Assembly: GCF_048270095.1 (NCBI RefSeq)
Contig: NZ_JBLWTL010000014.1
Coordinates: 1-64,000, forward strand
DNA from: Maricaulis sp048270095
GTDB taxonomy: Bacteria > Pseudomonadota > Alphaproteobacteria > Caulobacterales > Maricaulaceae
Length of the DNA stretch: 64,000 nucleotides
Direction of reading: 5' to 3'
The notes beneath the pieces were generated by a model that was not told the DNA's origin, did not search any database, and worked only from the letters and a program-made list of their open reading frames with translations. The position numbers and the translations under genes were made by a program. Of the stretch, positions 51,754 to 60,533 are shown piece after piece (position 1 is the stretch's first letter; each line of letters begins with the position of its first letter).

Positions 51754-53119
51754 AACAAACGGCCCTCACCGCCTGCACAATGTCATCGACGCCCGGCAGC
51801 GACAGCTTTTCCAGATTGCCGGCATAGGGCAAAGGCACGTCTTTCTGGTGGACGCGCGCGGGCGGGGCGTCGAGATAATCGAAGGCTTCGGCGGTGACGA
51901 CGGCAGCGATTTCGGCGCCGACGCCCATCCGGCCCCAGCCCTCTTCGGCGCAGACGATGCGATTGGTCTTCTTGACGCTGGCGACCACGGTGTCGGTGTC
52001 GAGCGGACGCAAGGTGCGCAGATCGATCACTTCGGCGGAAATGCCCTCATCGGCCAGGATCTCGGCGGCCTTGAGCGCGAACCCAACCATGCGGCTGTGC
52101 GCGGTGATAGTGACGTCGGTCCCCTCGCGGCGGACCTTGGCCTTGCCGATCGGCACGATCCAGTCCTCGACGTCGGGCACATCAAAGCTTTCGCCATAGA
52201 TCATTTCATGCTCGAGGAAGACGACCGGATTGGGATCGCGGATTGCGGCTTTGAGCAGGCCCTTGGCGTCGGCGGCATCATAGGGCGCAACGACTTTCAG
52301 GCCGGGCACATTGGCATACCAGGACGAGTAATCATGGCTGTGCTGGGCGCCCACGCGTGATGCCGCACCATTGGGCCCGCGGAACACAATCGGACAGCCC
52401 ATCTGGCCGCCGGACATATAGAGCGTCTTGGCGGCGGAATTGATGATGTGGTCAATCGCCTGCATGGCGAAATTGAAGGTCATGAATTCAACCACGGGGC
52501 GAAGACCGTTAAAGGCCGCGCCGACGCCGAGACCGGCAAAGCCATGCTCGGTGATCGGCGTGTCGACGACACGCCGCGCGCCAAACTCGTCGAGCAGGCC
52601 GCGCGTGACCTTGTAGGCGCCCTGGTATTCAGCCACTTCCTCGCCCATCACGAAGACGGTGTCGTCGCGGCGCATTTCCTCGGCCATGGCGTCGCGCAGG
52701 GCGTCGCGGACCGTGGTCGAGACCATCTTGGTGCCGGCGGGGATTTCGGGATCGTTCATCGCAGGCGCGGGCGTCGCGGCCGGTTTTGGCGCGGCGTCGG
52801 CCTTGGCCTCGGGCTTCGCGGCCGCAGGCGCTTCGTCCTTGGCAGCCGGCGCCGCCTCGACCGCGCCCGCATCCTCGCCCTCTTCGGCCAGGATCGCGAT
52901 CACGGCATTGACCTTCACATTCTCGGTGCCCTCGGCGACGAGAAGCTTGGCGACCACGCCTTCCTCGACCGCCTCGACTTCCATCGTCGCCTTGTCGGTC
53001 TCGATCTCGGCGATCACCATGCCGGAGGTGACACTGTCACCCTCCTTGATATTCCATTTGGCCAGCGTGCCCTCTTCCATGGTTGGCGAAAGGGCGGGCA
53101 TGAGGATTTCAATCGACAT
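51743..53119 (-). CDS. pdhB: Pyruvate dehydrogenase E1 beta subunit with lipoyl domain
   Basis: The 458-residue protein is E1-beta with an extra N-terminal lipoyl domain (about 1-80). Lys43 in ETDKATMEVEA is the lipoylation site. After an Ala/Lys/Pro-rich linker (about 85-125) comes the E1-beta fold (about 130-450), with FVMGEEVAEYQGAYKVT and TPITEHGFAGLGVGAAF. With PdhA it decarboxylates pyruvate and passes acetyl units to E2. The E1-beta-lipoyl fusion is characteristic of alphaproteobacteria. pdhA and the NTF2-like gene precede it on the same strand. Confidence 0.96.
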   Translation of the reverse strand: MSIEILMPALSPTMEEGTLAKWNIKEGDSVTSGMVIAEIETDKATMEVEAVEEGVVAKLLVAEGTENVKVNAVIAILAEEGEDAGAVEAAPAAKDEAPAAAKPEAKADAAPKPAATPAPAMNDPEIPAGTKMVSTTVRDALRDAMAEEMRRDDTVFVMGEEVAEYQGAYKVTRGLLDEFGARRVVDTPITEHGFAGLGVGAAFNGLRPVVEFMTFNFAMQAIDHIINSAAKTLYMSGGQMGCPIVFRGPNGAASRVGAQHSHDYSSWYANVPGLKVVAPYDAADAKGLLKAAIRDPNPVVFLEHEMIYGESFDVPDVEDWIVPIGKAKVRREGTDVTITAHSRMVGFALKAAEILADEGISAEVIDLRTLRPLDTDTVVASVKKTNRIVCAEEGWGRMGVGAEIAAVVTAEAFDYLDAPPARVHQKDVPLPYAGNLEKLSLPGVDDIVQAVRAVCYVG

Positions 53120-53157
53120 CGGTCAATTCCTGTCAAAGCTCAGAACGGGCGAGGCGC

Positions 53158-53568
53158 TCAACTATTGGCCGCTTCCGGCTGGTAGCGCAGGGCGTGCTCG
53201 CGCATGCGTGTGGCAAATTCGATCAGCGTGTTGAGCGGACGGATCAACACTTCGATGCGGCACATCCGGCCCTCATCATCAACGGTAATCCGGTCGATCC
53301 CGAGCAGGCCCTTGCCGTCGACGGTGCCGGTAAATTCGAGGATGAGCATATTCCCGTCGACCCATTGCTTGCGGTAGTCGAAATCCTCGACGATCGAGAT
53401 CACCCCCATCAGGATGTGCAACAGGTAGTGCTTGTCACTGGACGGCTTCCAGACCACCGGCGAATGCAATTCACAGCCCTCGGCGATGATGGAGTCGAGC
53501 AGGTCGCGATCGCGGTTGCGCACGGCCGTGTGCCAGTTTTCGAGAAAGTGCTTCACTTGCGGGGTCAT
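53158..53568 (-). CDS. NTF2/SnoaL-like small protein in the PDH operon
   Basis: The 136-residue protein has an NTF2-like cone fold: a first helix with FLENWHTAVRNRDRDLLDSI, then beta strands with WVDGNMLILEFTG and a terminal helix. Members are small-molecule binding or isomerase enzymes, with no specific assignment here. ATG 53568 is chosen because GGAGG lies seven bases ahead, which also ends the pdhA message. GTG 53574 would overlap the pdhA stop but leaves GGAGG only one base away. It lies between pdhA and pdhB. Confidence 0.75.
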   Translation of the reverse strand: MTPQVKHFLENWHTAVRNRDRDLLDSIIAEGCELHSPVVWKPSSDKHYLLHILMGVISIVEDFDYRKQWVDGNMLILEFTGTVDGKGLLGIDRITVDDEGRMCRIEVLIRPLNTLIEFATRMREHALRYQPEAANS

Positions 53569-53570
53569 GC

Positions 53571-54575
53571 TCACGCCTCCAGCAATACGTCGGTGTAGAG
53601 CTCGGCCGGATCGGGTTCCGGCGAGGTCTTGGCGAATTCGGCGGCGGCATTGACCACGGCCTTCGCCTCCTTGTCGATCGCCTTGAGATCATCCTCAGAT
53701 GCATGGCCGCCTTCGACCAGGCGTTTGCGGATCAGATCGATCGGGTCATGGTGCGAGCGGATATCGTCGACTTCCTCACGCGTGCGGTATTTGGCCGGGT
53801 CCGACATGGAGTGGCCGCGATAGCGATAGGTCTTCATCTCGAGAATGACCGGGCCCTCGCCGGAGCGGGCATGCTCGACTGCCTTTTCAGCGGCGGCACG
53901 CACGGCCTCGACATCCATGCCGTCGACCTCAAACCCGGGGATGCCGAACGAGGCGCCGCGCTTGTGCAGCTTGGTCTCCGAGGAGGCGCGGCCAACCGAA
54001 GTCCCCATGGCATACTGGTTGTTCTCGATCACATACACGACCGGCAGCCGCCAGAGCTGGGCCATGTTGAAACTTTCATAGACCTGACCCTGGTTGGCGG
54101 CACCATCACCGAAATAGGCGACCGAGATCTTGCCATTATCCTTGTAGCGATCCGCAAACCCGAGACCGGTACCCAGCGCCACCTGGGCGCCGACAATGCC
54201 ATGACCGCCATAGAAATGCTTCTCGCGCGAGAACATGTGCATCGAGCCGCCCTTGCCGCGCGAATAGCCGCCCTCGCGCCCGGTCAGTTCAGCCATGACG
54301 CCGTTTGGATCCATGCCGCAGGCGAGCATATGGGCGTGGTCGCGATAGCCGGTGATGACCTGGTCGCCCTCTTCGAGCGCCGCCTGGACACCGACGACGA
54401 CGGCTTCCTGGCCGATATACAAGTGGCAGAAACCGGCGATCAGGCCCATGCCGTAGAGCTGGCCGGCCTTTTCCTCGAAACGCCGCATCATCAGCATTTC
54501 GGAATAGTATTTCAGCAGCTGATCCTTGCCGGCGGCTTGAACGGTCGTTTTGGTGGTTTTGCGCTTGGCAGCCAT
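53571..54575 (-). CDS. pdhA: Pyruvate dehydrogenase E1 alpha subunit
   Basis: The 334-residue protein has the thiamine diphosphate motif GDGAANQGQVYESFNMAQLW ending in ENNQYAMGT, with MHMFSREKHFYGGHGIVGAQ before it. Together with PdhB it forms the E1 heterotetramer. The first residues are Lys/Thr-rich, as in alphaproteobacterial orthologues. ATG 54575 is clear. A long imperfect inverted repeat of the 183 family lies in the 380-base gap upstream, between pdhA and ftsB. Confidence 0.97.
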   Translation of the reverse strand: MAAKRKTTKTTVQAAGKDQLLKYYSEMLMMRRFEEKAGQLYGMGLIAGFCHLYIGQEAVVVGVQAALEEGDQVITGYRDHAHMLACGMDPNGVMAELTGREGGYSRGKGGSMHMFSREKHFYGGHGIVGAQVALGTGLGFADRYKDNGKISVAYFGDGAANQGQVYESFNMAQLWRLPVVYVIENNQYAMGTSVGRASSETKLHKRGASFGIPGFEVDGMDVEAVRAAAEKAVEHARSGEGPVILEMKTYRYRGHSMSDPAKYRTREEVDDIRSHHDPIDLIRKRLVEGGHASEDDLKAIDKEAKAVVNAAAEFAKTSPEPDPAELYTDVLLEA

Positions 54576-54730
54576 TCATTCGTACACGAAACAAATGTTC
54601 CGCGCTCCTCTGTATCGCTCTCGCCATGTATCAGATACCCCCGGTCCGGGGCAAGCCGCGCCGCGACATCTCGCCAGTGCGGGGAAAGCGACGGGGGACA
54701 CGTCGCCACAACAACACCCTTGCGCCCGTC

Positions 54731-54866
54731 ATCCTCACCAGCTCCGTCGCCTTCGGCGCCACCTCTTCCATCAAGGAAGAGGAGGGAGACCGGGCTGACC
54801 GTCATCGCTAATCACCCTCCTCTTCCTTGATGGAAGAGGTGGCCGCGAAGCGGTCGGAGCTGGTGA
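54731..54866. repeat. Inverted pair of the CCTCTTCC hairpin repeat
   Basis: Copy 2 (54731-54786) and copy 3 in reverse (54815-54866) face each other across 28 bases. Each matches the repeat at 183-246, including the internal CCTCTTCC/GGAAGAGG hairpin. The pair could form a long structure in the 380-base gap between ftsB and pdhA; the rest of the gap holds nothing I can name. Confidence 0.8.
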
Positions 54867-54954
54867 CGGCCTCGCAATTGCGATCGTGTTACCGGCACTG
54901 ACTTGATGGCAGGGATGGTGAGACAGCGCTTGAGGCTGGCCGGCTAAAGCCCGC

Positions 54955-55266
54955 TCAACGGCGGTCGTCGGTGGCAATCTCGACGATGAAGTCGCGCGGG
55001 TGGGCGACGTTCAATATGGTGCGGGCCCGTTCCTCGACATAGTCGAGATCGAGACTGTCAGAGCGCAGCCGCGCCGCTGTTGTTTCCAGCGCCTCGCGCT
55101 CGAAACGGGTTTCGGCCAGTTCGATTTCAGCGGCGTGGAGCTCATTCTTGACGACAATCCAGTTGAGCACGCCCTGCTCGCCCGTCAGCGCATGGAAGCC
55201 GAAATAGGCAATGGCGACGGCCAGAAAACAGCTGGGAAGAATACGCTTGATCGCGTCCAATGCCAC
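54955..55266 (-). CDS. ftsB: Cell-division protein FtsB (DivIC family)
   Basis: The 103-residue protein has a short cytoplasmic start, one membrane helix (about 9-28) and a coiled coil (about 33-70), ending with a C-terminal basic part. This is the FtsB/DivIC layout, where FtsB bridges FtsQ and FtsL in the divisome. GTG 55266 has AGGG just ahead and gives the usual length; GTG 55317 would be longer than usual. eno and pdhA are close on the same strand, the alphaproteobacterial eno-ftsB-pdh order. Confidence 0.88.
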   Translation of the reverse strand: MALDAIKRILPSCFLAVAIAYFGFHALTGEQGVLNWIVVKNELHAAEIELAETRFEREALETTAARLRSDSLDLDYVEERARTILNVAHPRDFIVEIATDDRR

Positions 55267-55430
55267 ACACCCTGATTTTCGGCCTTTGCGGCCTGTTTGA
55301 TGAGCATGATTGAACACGATCAGGCTTTAAGAAGCGTGAATCCGGGATTCAGGCCCCGGTAAGAACCGGGCCGTAATTGCCGCCGAATCAGCTCTCGCCG
55401 GACGTCCGCCCGCGGCGTCGCAAGAGCGGG

Positions 55431-56213
55431 TCAGCCGGGCTTTACGGCCAGTGTGGCAAAGCTGGTCGGCATATAGGCATTGAGCGGTGTCGCCGCGTCT
55501 GACCAGTCATCCTGGTAAAACCCGGCGATCAGCAGACCGGCCTCGATCTGGCCGCCGATCTGGGTTTCGAGACTATGGCTGAACTCCAGCGCCTCGCGCT
55601 GGCTGATTCGGGCCTGGACCGTCGCATCCGGCAAATCCCGCGCCGCATTGAAGGGCAATCGGTGCCTGACCTGCAGGGGTCCGCCCGCGTCGAGTTCATC
55701 ATGATCGAACAGCCAGAAGTCCGGATTGACGAAGCCCGACAGCAAGCGCCCGCCCGGCTTGAGCACCGCCCCGCACTGCCGCCAGACCGGGATCAGATCG
55801 GCAATGAAGAGGTTGGAAACGGGGTGGAAGATGAGATCGAACGTGCCGCTGACATGGTCCGACAGGCGCGTCATATCCGCTTCAATCACGGTCAGCTCGA
55901 GCCCGTCACGCTCGGCCACGAACACATCCTTGGCCAATTGTGATGCCGAGATATCCAGCACGGTGACATCAGCCCCCGCCGCCGCGAGAACCGGTGCCTG
56001 CTGCCCGCCCGAACCGGCCAGACACAGCACGCGCGCGCCTTCAATCCTGCCGAACCAGTCACGCGGGACAGCTTTGTTGGGCGTGAGAATCACCGACCAG
56101 TCGCCGCGCCGGGCCGCGGCAATCAGTTCGGCACTGACTGGCTGGCACCAGGGGCTGTCGCCGCTGTCCGATTCCGCATTCCAGGCGGCGGCATTATGGC
56201 GGTGAATATCCAT
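55431..56213 (-). CDS. Class I SAM-dependent methyltransferase
   Basis: The 260-residue protein has the Rossmann-like SAM fold: VLCLAGSGGQQAPVLAAAGA is motif I (about 62-80), followed by VTVLDIS (motif II), IEADMTRL and GTFDLIFHPVS (motif IV), then GAVLKPGGRLLSG. The substrate is not evident. It sits between eno and ftsB with a 26-base gap to eno, so it may be co-expressed with them. ATG 56213 is clear. Confidence 0.85.
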   Translation of the reverse strand: MDIHRHNAAAWNAESDSGDSPWCQPVSAELIAAARRGDWSVILTPNKAVPRDWFGRIEGARVLCLAGSGGQQAPVLAAAGADVTVLDISASQLAKDVFVAERDGLELTVIEADMTRLSDHVSGTFDLIFHPVSNLFIADLIPVWRQCGAVLKPGGRLLSGFVNPDFWLFDHDELDAGGPLQVRHRLPFNAARDLPDATVQARISQREALEFSHSLETQIGGQIEAGLLIAGFYQDDWSDAATPLNAYMPTSFATLAVKPG

Positions 56214-56239
56214 GAACGCCCCCCCGGGGCCCTGACGGC

Positions 56240-57511
56240 CTAACTAATCGCGCTGGCGCCCGCATAGACGCCCATATCGCCGAGCTCGGATTCGATGCGC
56301 AGGAGCTGGTTGTATTTGGCGGTCCGGTCCGAGCGCGCCAGCGAGCCGGTCTTGATCTGTCCGCAATTGGTGGCGACAGCGAGATCGGCGATGATCGAAT
56401 CCTCGGTCTCGCCGGAGCGGTGTGACATGACGGCGGAATAGCCCGAGCGCAGTGCCATATCGACCGCATCGAGGGTTTCCGACAGCGTGCCGATCTGGTT
56501 GACCTTGATCAGGATGGAATTGGCGGCGCCCACTTCAATGCCATGGGCGAGGCGTTCCGGATTGGTGACGAAGAGATCATCGCCGACCAGCTGGCAACGG
56601 CCATCCAGGCGCGTGGTCAGGGCTTTCCAGCCCTCCCAGTCATCCTCGGCCATACCATCCTCGATCGAGATGATCGGGTAATTATTGACCAGGGTTTCCA
56701 GATAGGCCGCGAAGGCGTCGCTGTCATGGGTCTTGCCGGCGCCGGCCAGCACATATTTGCCATCCTTGAAGAATTCCGTCGAAGCGACATCGAGCGCCAG
56801 GGCGACATCCTCACCCGGCTTGTAACCGGCGGCCTCGATCGCCTTCATGATCACGTCGAGCGCCTGCTCGGCCGAAGAGAGATTGGGCGCAAACCCGCCC
56901 TCATCGCCGACATTGGTGTTGAGGCCATCGGCCTTGAGGCGCGCTTTCAGCGCATGGAAGATTTCCGAGCCGCAGCGCAGGGCTTCCGAAAAACTCTCCA
57001 TGCCAACCGGCATGATCATGAATTCCTGGAAATCGATCGGGTTGTCGGCATGGGCGCCGCCATTGATGATATTCATCATCGGGGTCGGCAGGACGCGCGC
57101 ATTGAGACCACCGATATAGCGATAGAGCGGCTGGCCGAAACTCTCCGCAGCGGCCTTGGCGACGGCGAGCGAGACGCCCAGCGTCGCATTGGCACCGAGG
57201 CGCGACTTGTTGGGCGTGCCATCAAGCTCGATCAGGGCCGCATCAATACGGCGCTGGTTCTCGGCATCAAACCCGCCAATCATCTCGAAGATCTCGCCTT
57301 CAATCGCTGCGATCGCCTTGAGTACGCCCTTGCCGCCATAACGATCGCCGCCATCGCGCATTTCCACCGCTTCATGCTGCCCGGTCGAGGCGCCCGAGGG
57401 CACGGCGGCACGGCCGAAACTGCCATCCTCCAGCAACACATCGACCTCAACGGTCGGATTGCCGCGGCTGTCGAGGATTTCACGGGCGATGATGTCGGTA
57501 ATGGCGGTCAT
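56240..57511 (-). CDS. eno: Enolase
   Basis: The 423-residue enzyme converts 2-phosphoglycerate to phosphoenolpyruvate. The signature is complete: ASTGQHEAVE near the start, GDDLFVTN, KVNQIGTLSE and MSHRSGETEDSIIADLAVA near the end, with the catalytic Lys and Mg-binding acids in place. The length is typical. It is the first gene of the eno-methyltransferase-ftsB-pdhA minus-strand run; rpmF, 181 bases upstream, has its own terminator-like hairpin between them. Confidence 0.98.
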   Translation of the reverse strand: MTAITDIIAREILDSRGNPTVEVDVLLEDGSFGRAAVPSGASTGQHEAVEMRDGGDRYGGKGVLKAIAAIEGEIFEMIGGFDAENQRRIDAALIELDGTPNKSRLGANATLGVSLAVAKAAAESFGQPLYRYIGGLNARVLPTPMMNIINGGAHADNPIDFQEFMIMPVGMESFSEALRCGSEIFHALKARLKADGLNTNVGDEGGFAPNLSSAEQALDVIMKAIEAAGYKPGEDVALALDVASTEFFKDGKYVLAGAGKTHDSDAFAAYLETLVNNYPIISIEDGMAEDDWEGWKALTTRLDGRCQLVGDDLFVTNPERLAHGIEVGAANSILIKVNQIGTLSETLDAVDMALRSGYSAVMSHRSGETEDSIIADLAVATNCGQIKTGSLARSDRTAKYNQLLRIESELGDMGVYAGASAIS

Positions 57512-57615
57512 GGGGTCGGGCTCCGGGCGGGTGATATTGGGCGCTTCATAGACAAAGCCAGGCGCGAGGCAAAGCCCAAGCTGGCAGATCGCGCCCGTTC
57601 ACGGCTGAAACGCAA

Positions 57616-57646
57616 CAGGCGCGCCCCGGTTTCCGGAACGCGCCTG
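57616..57646 (-). terminator. Terminator-like hairpin after rpmF
   Basis: CAGGCGCG and CGCGCCTG pair perfectly over eight bases, with CCGG-TTT-CCGG inside adding further pairing. It lies between the rpmF stop and eno on the minus strand. The trailing run is TTGCGTTTC, short of T's, so termination may be partial. Confidence 0.5.
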
Positions 57647-57692
57647 CGAAAATTCAAGCGCGCAGCACCATCAGGTGCCGCGACGGGACGAA

Positions 57693-57875
57693 TCAATCGT
57701 CCTTGACGTCGAGGATCTGGCGGCCGCGATACATGCCGGACTTCAGATCGACATGGTGCGGACGGCGCAGCTCACCGCTGTCCTTGTCTTCGACATAGAC
57801 AGGATTGGACAGGGCGTCGTGGGCGCGGCGCATGCCGCGCTTGGACGGCGTAGTTTTTCTTTTAGGGACGGCCAT
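57693..57875 (-). CDS. rpmF: 50S ribosomal protein L32
   Basis: The 60-residue protein has MAVPKRKTTPSKRGMRRAHD at the start, the L32 signature, and NPVYVEDKDSGELRRPHHVD. There is no zinc-binding CxxC pair, so it is the zinc-free form. ATG 57875 has GGAGAG six bases ahead; the longer frame is not needed. It stands alone on the minus strand. Confidence 0.96.
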   Translation of the reverse strand: MAVPKRKTTPSKRGMRRAHDALSNPVYVEDKDSGELRRPHHVDLKSGMYRGRQILDVKDD

Positions 57876-58197
57876 CAGGCTCTCCACGATTTCTGAATAC
57901 GGTTAGAGATGGCCAAAACCACCCGTTAGAGCCGCGCCGTATAGCCGCTTCGAACTGGCTGCGCAAGCGCGCGGGGCGGATCATCGTGACATTCAGCGCC
58001 AACAGGTGTATTAACCTTTTGTGGGCGACGCCGCAGACCGCACGATCACGAGACACGATATCTCATTTTGAACTTAGGTCGACTGCATCACGACGCCGCC
58101 CTTTTTCTCCTCAACACGATAGACAATGGACGTGTGCCGCGCTGTGAAAAACGGGGGCGCCTTCGCGAATATTGCACCTGTCACCAACTATTGCGGC
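57876..58197. other. Intergenic region upstream of rpmF
   Basis: About 320 bases between the rpmF start and the hydrolase stop. It should hold the rpmF promoter. I see a single TTAACC at 58013-58018 and no coding frame, repeat or strong hairpin. Confidence 0.5.
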
Positions 58198-59229
58198 TCA
58201 ATTTGCACTCGGCTCACAGATTGGTGCCTCAGCCCGCATAGGCGGCGTAGACGGGCGTGAATGTGTTGGATCCAGGAGGTGATGGGGTGCAGTGTCAGGA
58301 TCGCCGAAAAGCCAATTTAGCATTGACGTTTCCAAGCGAGCCCCGTCCGCCTCGCTCATGTTTCGCCAGACATGTTCCATGCAAGCGATCTCCCAATACT
58401 CAAAGTGATTGTTTTCGTTGGCTTCAAGGCCCTCAACCAGTCGGCGCGCACTTTCAACCGGGACCGAGTCGTAGTCTTGAGATCCATGAACAATCAGGAA
58501 GGGTGACTGATGGTCAGAAAGCGGATCAATCAACCGGCTCCTGAGACGTGATTCCCACACCCGCCAGCTATTGTCTTCGCCGCCCCATGTCTCCTGCCAG
58601 GTCGGATTATTCTCGATCTCCGTGAACTGCGCTCGTAGTCCATTGACACATTGCTCCCGGGCGGCTTCAGGCATTTGATCGGCCCGGCATGCCCAATAGT
58701 CCTCAAAAAGCTCGGTGAAGGTCAGCCCTCCGCCGACCGCCCCGAGAATCATGCGGTCCACATCAGATCGGTAGATGGCGATTTGCGCTGCAATATCGGC
58801 ACCATCTGACCACCCCCAGATATAAAGCGTCCCATCCCACCAGTCGGCGGTTGCCGCTAGGTGCTGCAGCACCCGGAGGTGATCTGTGACGCGATCATCG
58901 ATGGAATAGTGACGCAGAAATGTCTCTGAACAAGGCTCACCGCTCGCGCTGGCGTCCACGCCGGGCTTCTCCACGCGAAGCCTTGCGAAACGGTGCTCCT
59001 GATCCGCCCCGGGAGCATAGAGGTTTTCAAATGCGGGCCGCCGCTGGCCGACGCAACCGGATCCGTCGACCATAACAAGCAGCGGCATCGCACCGTCAGC
59101 GGCGGGGCGGTCGACGTAGAAGACGATCTCGCGCTCGTCCACGCTATTGACCCGGTGAACCGTAAGATCAGTAGCGCCAGACGGCTGAAGAGCCAGAATG
59201 GAGGCGAGCGATACGAAAGCTGGAAACAT
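58198..59229 (-). CDS. Alpha/beta-hydrolase fold exported esterase or peptidase-like protein
   Basis: The 343-residue protein starts with a signal peptide-like segment (about 1-18) and has the alpha/beta-hydrolase nucleophile Ser141 in IWGWSDGADIAAQ, an oxyanion-loop candidate near 54-60 (VDGSGCVG), a candidate Asp in GSQDYDS and His in CMEHVW. Substrate unknown. ATG 59229 has GAGG five bases ahead. It is the last gene before a low-GC region. The last 35 residues are rich in proline and probably disordered. Confidence 0.75.
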   Translation of the reverse strand: MFPAFVSLASILALQPSGATDLTVHRVNSVDEREIVFYVDRPAADGAMPLLVMVDGSGCVGQRRPAFENLYAPGADQEHRFARLRVEKPGVDASASGEPCSETFLRHYSIDDRVTDHLRVLQHLAATADWWDGTLYIWGWSDGADIAAQIAIYRSDVDRMILGAVGGGLTFTELFEDYWACRADQMPEAAREQCVNGLRAQFTEIENNPTWQETWGGEDNSWRVWESRLRSRLIDPLSDHQSPFLIVHGSQDYDSVPVESARRLVEGLEANENNHFEYWEIACMEHVWRNMSEADGARLETSMLNWLFGDPDTAPHHLLDPTHSRPSTPPMRAEAPICEPSAN

Positions 59230-59308
59230 AGCGGCCTCAATGTTTGGAGAATTGAATGTGGTTCCATGGAATAATTGGCGCAATAATTGGTGACACGTAC
59301 CGGTTTTC

Positions 59309-59350
59309 CAGTGAGCCTTGATTGAAAAACGGTATGTGTCCCCGATTATT
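59309..59350 (+). repeat. Direct repeat, left copy, flanking the toxin remnant
   Basis: CAGTGAGCCTTGATTGAAAA then ACGGTATGTGTCCCCGATTA. It aligns with 60037-60077 over 41 bases with eight mismatches. An inverted match to this segment also lies just upstream (59291-59307), so the element may fold. Confidence 0.6.
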
Positions 59351-59421
59351 TCGTCCCGCAGGGTATAGTACTACGTCCCGCGAGGGCAGAGGAGCCCAGA
59401 CACAGTGGCTGGGTAAATGCG

Positions 59422-59628
59422 GTGCGGATTATGCCGCCTGGCACCGGAAGCGGCGGCGCTCACCCCAACCAGAGCTACGCTGCGAACTATCCAAATGGGT
59501 ACTATGTGGTCTACAATTCGAATGGACAGCCCATCCGTATTTACAAAAGCAGACTTGGAGAGGCTGCTTATACGCATAACCCAATGGGTTGTCGAGGAAA
59601 TGTAGAGCGATCTTGTGACCAAAAATGA
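59422..59628 (+). pseudogene. C-terminal remnant of a polymorphic toxin
   Basis: An open frame contains GTGSGGAHPNQSYAANYPNG then YYVVYNSNGQPI. This pattern resembles the C-terminal tip of Rhs/polymorphic toxins, in which the end carries YPNGYxVVYNxxGQPI. Only about 69 residues remain from GTG 59422, and the same frame opens without an obvious start from 59326, so the N-terminal carrier is missing. A small downstream gene overlapping its end by 14 bases could be the cognate immunity gene. The region is more AT-rich than its surroundings. Toxin activity is not implied; the call is by pattern only. Confidence 0.5.
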
Positions 59629-59986
59629 ACTAACACTCGGTGTAATCCGGAAACGATTACCAATGTCGCCAAGCCAAATCATTGTGGATCCGTACTACAT
59701 TCGGGTTATGCTTGGTGATATACATGTCGTATTTATAAAGGAATTCAAAATCATCGACAAAAATAGCAAATATCAGCGGCATATTTATTGTGAGAATAAA
59801 GATGAAACGAAGGTGGAGGTGCCGGAACTGAAATCCACTTGGTCAGATGTGAAGGTCGTCGGGCATGAATTCATCATTGACACGGAACAATGTGAAGCTC
59901 GCATTGACCTTGATCTGCAGATCGAAGCTGTAATCGTACACGAGGGGAATGAAACCTATTTGACTTTTCCTGAAGACGGGCTCTGA
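59615..59986 (+). CDS. Putative immunity-type small protein, low GC
   Basis: The 123-residue protein has no signal peptide or membrane helix and no family I recognise. Lys, Glu and Ile are common, and codons are AT-rich (many AAA, AAT, ATT), unlike the neighbours. It starts with GTG inside the end of the toxin remnant and so forms a two-gene module with it. Position and size suggest an immunity protein. Direct repeats at 59309 and 60037 bracket the module, a sign of acquisition or loss by recombination. Confidence 0.5.
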   Translation: MTKNELTLGVIRKRLPMSPSQIIVDPYYIRVMLGDIHVVFIKEFKIIDKNSKYQRHIYCENKDETKVEVPELKSTWSDVKVVGHEFIIDTEQCEARIDLDLQIEAVIVHEGNETYLTFPEDGL

Positions 59987-60036
59987 AAAAAAAGTAGAAA
60001 ACGGAGGCACTTGGGATTCAACCGGTGAGCGCAACA

Positions 60037-60077
60037 CAGTGGGTCTTGAGTGAAAAGCGGGACGTGCCCCCGTTTAT
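60037..60077 (+). repeat. Direct repeat, right copy, flanking the toxin remnant
   Basis: CAGTGGGTCTTGAGTGAAAA then GCGGGACGTGCCCCCGTTTA matches the left copy at 59309. It lies just before the DUF4345-like/small membrane protein stop at 60087. Confidence 0.6.
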
Positions 60078-60086
60078 ACCGCCCGA

Positions 60087-60515
60087 TCAAATTGCCTTGT
60101 GGCCATGGTGACGGAGCCGCCGGAAATATTGAACGAAGAGTGCGACGAATATGACGTCACCACCGATCACCACGATGGCGAAGTCGGACGTCCAGCCGTT
60201 CAGATACATGTAGAGCAGGTTGATTGCGAACAGCGCCTTGCCGACGCCTCCCATCAGCACCACGCCGGAATGGCGAACCGGATCATGGGCGACGGCGAGA
60301 AAACCGAATCCGTACAGCAATGCCGTGACCCATGCGCCGCGATAAACCGCCACCAGAACCGGATCGGTCAGCTCTCGGCCAAACTCACGCGCAAACATTC
60401 CGGCGCTGTCAAAAAAGCCCGGGAAAGCACCGGCGAAATTCCACAGCGCGGAAATCACGAACAGGATGCGGAAGGCCAGAAGCTCCCGGCCGGTCATACG
60501 GCTTGGTGTTGTCAT
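60087..60515 (-). CDS. Small four-helix membrane protein
   Basis: The 142-residue protein has four hydrophobic segments (about 12-34, 55-77, 85-105 and 112-130) and little else. No catalytic residue is seen. It starts 18 bases after the DUF2147 stop on the same strand, so the two are probably an operon under the divergent TetR regulator. ATG 60515 is used; ATG 60497 is also possible. I do not recognise the family with confidence. Confidence 0.65.
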   Translation of the reverse strand: MTTPSRMTGRELLAFRILFVISALWNFAGAFPGFFDSAGMFAREFGRELTDPVLVAVYRGAWVTALLYGFGFLAVAHDPVRHSGVVLMGGVGKALFAINLLYMYLNGWTSDFAIVVIGGDVIFVALFVQYFRRLRHHGHKAI

Positions 60516-60533
60516 TGCGGGTCTCGCTCTGTT

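Noticed and set aside
51617..52360. Plus-strand open frame of 247 codons
   Set aside because: It is antisense to pdhB and to the small hypothetical gene, with no recognisable domain.
59417..59605. Alternative frame across the toxin remnant
   Set aside because: Thr/Arg-rich and not similar to anything; the frame at 59422 has the NGYYVVYNSNGQPI pattern.
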